From: Flavobacteriaceae bacterium
GTDB lineage: Bacteria; Bacteroidota; Bacteroidia; Flavobacteriales; Flavobacteriaceae
Reading direction: 5' to 3'
Length of the DNA stretch: 44,828 nucleotides
Assembly: GCA_947461425.1 (NCBI GenBank)
Contig: CANHKZ010000005.1
Span: forward strand, 1 to 44,828
This document shows positions 42,394 to 44,828 of the stretch, in pieces (position 1 is the first letter of the stretch; every line of letters starts with the position of its first letter). The notes below the pieces were generated by a model. The model did no database searches. It saw nothing but the letters and a program-made list of their open reading frames with translations, and was not told the origin of the DNA. The position numbers were made by a program, and so were the translations under genes.

Positions 42394-42429
42394 GCGTTCA
42401 AAAAATTAGCAACCTTACACATTGAAAAA

Positions 42430-44385
42430 ATGTTAGAAGAAAAGAATGATAACCTGCTTAATGCAGATGGAAATGGAACCGACTTTGTAGATTCAACTAC
42501 AGAAAATGTGCCTGTTGAAACAAATGATGTACTTATTAATTCAGCTGATGACACTACTGAAATTAATGAAAATCAATTGATTGTAGAGGCGATAGCCGAT
42601 ACTAAAGCCGAAGAAAGTGAGGATGAAACTGTCAAAGAGCGACATGAAATTTCAATGAAAGACTATGATGTTTTGTCAATGGAAGAATTAGTCGAAGAAA
42701 TAAGCACTTTGGTAACCAACGAAAAAATAGCAACTATCAAAGATCATGTTGAAGAAATCAAGAAAGCTTTTTTGAATAAATACAACCACTTTATTGAGGA
42801 AAAAAAAGAAGCTTTTGCCGCTGAAAATCAAGATGCAAGTGAAGAATTTAACTATCACTTCCCTCTTAAAACTAAATTTGATACTACTTATTCTTTATTT
42901 AGAAATCAAAAAAACGAACATTTCAAAAGTCTACAAGCGAGTCTGAAAACTAATTTAGAAAATCGTTTAGCTATAGTTGAAGAGTTAAAAGAGTTAATAA
43001 ACCCACAATCCAACATTAAAGATATCTTAAAACATTTTAATGATTTAAGAGAACGTTGGAAAAATGCAGGGCCAATCCCAAAAGATAAATACAACCACGT
43101 CTGGAACAACTATCATTTTCACGTAGAAAATTTTTACGATTATTTACATTTAGATCGTGAAGCGAGAGATATCGATTTCAAACACAATTTAGAGCAAAAA
43201 CAAAAAATTGTAGCTCGTGTCGGAGAATTAGTGCTAGAAGAAGATGTCAATAAAGCGTTTCGTGAATTGCAAGACTTACACCGCATTTGGAAAGAAGATA
43301 TTGGACCTGTTTCAAGAGAACACCGCGAAGATATTTGGAACCAATTCAGTGATTTGACCAAACAAATGCACGATAAACGAGAATTACTGTTTGAAAAGTT
43401 AAGAGGTACAGAGGTTGAAAATTTAGCCAAAAAACAAGAAATCATTGCTCAAATTGAAGTGTTGGCTACTGAAAAGGTAAATGCTCACACGCAATGGTTG
43501 GCACAAATAGATAAGGTAGAGGCTTTACGAGCCGCTTTTTTTGCAGCTGGTAAAGTTCCTGCTGATGTAAATGAAGCCACTTGGAGTGATTTTAAAACAG
43601 CTGTTCGTAATTTTAATTCGTTTAAGAATTCGTTTTACAAAGACATTAAAAAGGATCAAAACGATAACTTGAGTAAGAAACAAGCTTTAGTAGCAAAAGC
43701 TAAAGGATTACAAGAAAGTACTGATTTTGCAACTTCCACTCCTATTATGAAACAAATTCAAGAGGAATGGAAAAAAATTGGCCACGTGCCAAGAAAATAT
43801 TCTGATAGTATTTGGAAAGAATTCAGAGAGGCTTGTAATCATTATTTTGATCAATTAAAGGAGCAAAAGAGTGAAGAAAATAGCGAAGAAGTAGCTGCTT
43901 TTGAAAACAAAAAGGCTTATTTAGAAACCTTACGTGGCTTCCAATTAGTAGGTGATCACAAGACGGATTTGGACGGAATCAAATTGCATATCCAAAACTG
44001 GAAAGCATTTGGTAAAGTTCCTTTTGCTAGACGTCACATTGAAGGAAAGTTCAACAAAATATTGGATGCTCTTTTTGAAAAATTAAGCTTAAGCAAAAAA
44101 GATTCAGATATGATGCGTTTTTCCAATCGTATGGATCAATTGTCTGAAAGTAATGATTCTAGAAAATTAGAAAGCGAGAAAATATTCTTAATTCGTAAGA
44201 TTGAAGAAGTTCAAAACGAAATTTTCCAATTAGAAAATAACATCCAGTTTTTTACCAATACTAAAAACGCCAAAAAAGAAAATTCAATTGTGTTAGAGGT
44301 TCGAAAAAACATCGCTATTCACAAAGAAAGTTTAGAAGTTTGGAAAGAGAAATTAAAACAATTACGAAACCTTAAACAGGAATAG
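42430..44385 (+). CDS. DUF349 repeat protein
   Basis: A 651-residue, very charged, helical cytoplasmic protein. After an acidic, probably disordered N-terminus (1-70) it carries about four to five DUF349 repeats, each with a RW/EW-K-x2-G-x-(V/I)P signature: RERWKNAGPIPKDK, HRIWKEDIGPVSREH, FFAAGKVPADV, EEWKKIGHVPRKY and NWKAFGKVPFARR. The C-terminus is a coiled coil. DUF349 proteins are linked to cell-envelope or RNA processes in scattered reports, but no activity is established. Monocistronic with its own promoter and terminator. Confidence 0.92.
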   Translation: MLEEKNDNLLNADGNGTDFVDSTTENVPVETNDVLINSADDTTEINENQLIVEAIADTKAEESEDETVKERHEISMKDYDVLSMEELVEEISTLVTNEKIATIKDHVEEIKKAFLNKYNHFIEEKKEAFAAENQDASEEFNYHFPLKTKFDTTYSLFRNQKNEHFKSLQASLKTNLENRLAIVEELKELINPQSNIKDILKHFNDLRERWKNAGPIPKDKYNHVWNNYHFHVENFYDYLHLDREARDIDFKHNLEQKQKIVARVGELVLEEDVNKAFRELQDLHRIWKEDIGPVSREHREDIWNQFSDLTKQMHDKRELLFEKLRGTEVENLAKKQEIIAQIEVLATEKVNAHTQWLAQIDKVEALRAAFFAAGKVPADVNEATWSDFKTAVRNFNSFKNSFYKDIKKDQNDNLSKKQALVAKAKGLQESTDFATSTPIMKQIQEEWKKIGHVPRKYSDSIWKEFREACNHYFDQLKEQKSEENSEEVAAFENKKAYLETLRGFQLVGDHKTDLDGIKLHIQNWKAFGKVPFARRHIEGKFNKILDALFEKLSLSKKDSDMMRFSNRMDQLSESNDSRKLESEKIFLIRKIEEVQNEIFQLENNIQFFTNTKNAKKENSIVLEVRKNIAIHKESLEVWKEKLKQLRNLKQE

Positions 44386-44403
44386 ATTTTTTAAATAAAA
44401 ATA

Positions 44404-44437
44404 AAAAACCTCAATGCAAAACATTGGGGTTTTTTTT
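44404..44437 (+). terminator. intrinsic terminator after the DUF349 gene
   Basis: Stem AAAAACCTCAATG / CATTGGGGTTTTT (one T-G wobble) with loop CAAAA is followed by a T tract. It ends 40 bases before the convergent gene's stop codon. Confidence 0.88.
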
Positions 44438-44477
44438 GTTTCAAATCATAACTTTTAGTAATAAAAATTACTACCTA

Positions 44478-44828
44478 TTATCTTACTAAATTAAATTTTA
44501 TTTCGTTTATTTTATCCACCACTTGATATTTTAACTCAAAAGGTATGTAATTAAACTCTATTTTATCATTTTGTAATTCTAAATTAAGAGTACAACTTTT
44601 AAAATTATGCAACACATATTCTCCAAGTAAATACAAACCACAAACCAACCAGAAGTAGAATCCAATTGGATAGAAACCAAAATTTAGTCCAATCAAAAAT
44701 CCTCCAACAACTATATAAGCAATTTCATATTTTGTTGGAACTTTTTTTACTGAAACATACACTTTCTTAATTTCTTTAATCGGTATTTTTTTTTGATTAT
44801 TAAAATTTACGTTTATTAATAAGTCCGA
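44478..44828 (-). CDS. membrane protein, partial (start outside window)
   Basis: The frame stays open to the right edge, so at least 116 residues are visible and the N-terminus is missing. An N-terminal stretch ending KEIKKVYVSVKKVPTKYE precedes two closely spaced membrane helices (GGFLIGLNFGFYPIGFYFWLV region) and a beta-like C-terminal part. The layout resembles PH-like membrane proteins such as DUF6232, but I am not sure. No function assigned. Confidence 0.6.
   Translation of the reverse strand, partial: SDLLINVNFNNQKKIPIKEIKKVYVSVKKVPTKYEIAYIVVGGFLIGLNFGFYPIGFYFWLVCGLYLLGEYVLHNFKSCTLNLELQNDKIEFNYIPFELKYQVVDKINEIKFNLVR

Noticed and set aside
42208..42429. Search for a small RNA or gene between aroE and the DUF349 gene
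   Set aside because: Only a promoter-like pair is visible; no stable hairpin, open frame or RNA signature.

Overview
This window reads as a chromosomal segment of a member of the Bacteroidota, most likely Flavobacterium or a close relative. The DNA is AT-rich. Several genes are preceded by the Bacteroidota promoter element TAnnTTTG, and Shine-Dalgarno sequences are largely absent. The gene types are typical flavobacterial ones: a LETM1-related protein, MnmD, an OstA-like protein, a DUF349 protein, a two-domain Sua5 and a SbtA-type permease. I see no rRNA, tRNA, CRISPR array, insertion sequence or prophage. Gene density is high and the genes look intact. The first gene is cut by the left edge and the last by the right edge.

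Layout. 1-3308: end of an acyl-CoA dehydrogenase, a Cu/Zn superoxide dismutase lipoprotein and a LETM1-related protein. 3305-10030: the most unusual region. A CbbR-like LysR regulator diverges from a tight six-gene operon (small membrane protein, unknown 91-residue protein, DUF6671 zinc-ribbon protein, Sua5, a variant dihydroorotase, SbtA-type bicarbonate permease), followed by OxyR. 10050-13037: a small conserved protein, MnmD, IlvE, a MazG-like pyrophosphohydrolase and a small membrane protein. 13111-15728: a SRPBCC protein, then an ECF sigma factor with two small envelope partners. 15756-23166: a BNR-repeat lipoprotein and the phenylalanine/tyrosine degradation cluster (HppD, HmgA, FAH-family hydrolase, flavin-reductase-like protein, aromatic amino acid hydroxylase). 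23534-29338: Kup, an RsmB-like methyltransferase, a Nudix hydrolase divergent from PyrE, a SRPBCC protein and BirA. 29435-35033: RsfS, FtsH, a LUD protein, CdsA, phosphatidylserine decarboxylase, acyl-CoA-binding protein and an exported Mn-type SOD. 35044-44828: an exported alpha-amylase, OstA-like protein, class III aminotransferase, TPR protein, AroE, DUF349 protein and a partial membrane protein.

How the genes work together. The 4331-8940 operon combines a bicarbonate transporter with Sua5, which consumes bicarbonate to make the t6A precursor, and with a dihydroorotase of the pyrimidine pathway, whose first step also consumes bicarbonate. In this dihydroorotase, the position where I expect the CO2-derived carboxylated metal-bridging lysine holds threonine followed by Asp-Asp-Gly. 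My best hypothesis for an undescribed system is a low-CO2 operon, controlled by the CbbR-like regulator, that raises bicarbonate uptake and supplies enzyme versions able to work when CO2 is scarce. This is inference from gene content and motif comparison from memory. The aromatic cluster would take phenylalanine to fumarate and acetoacetate, but no maleylacetoacetate isomerase is visible. The LUD-CdsA-PSD-ACBP-SOD run looks like one membrane-lipid and envelope transcription unit.
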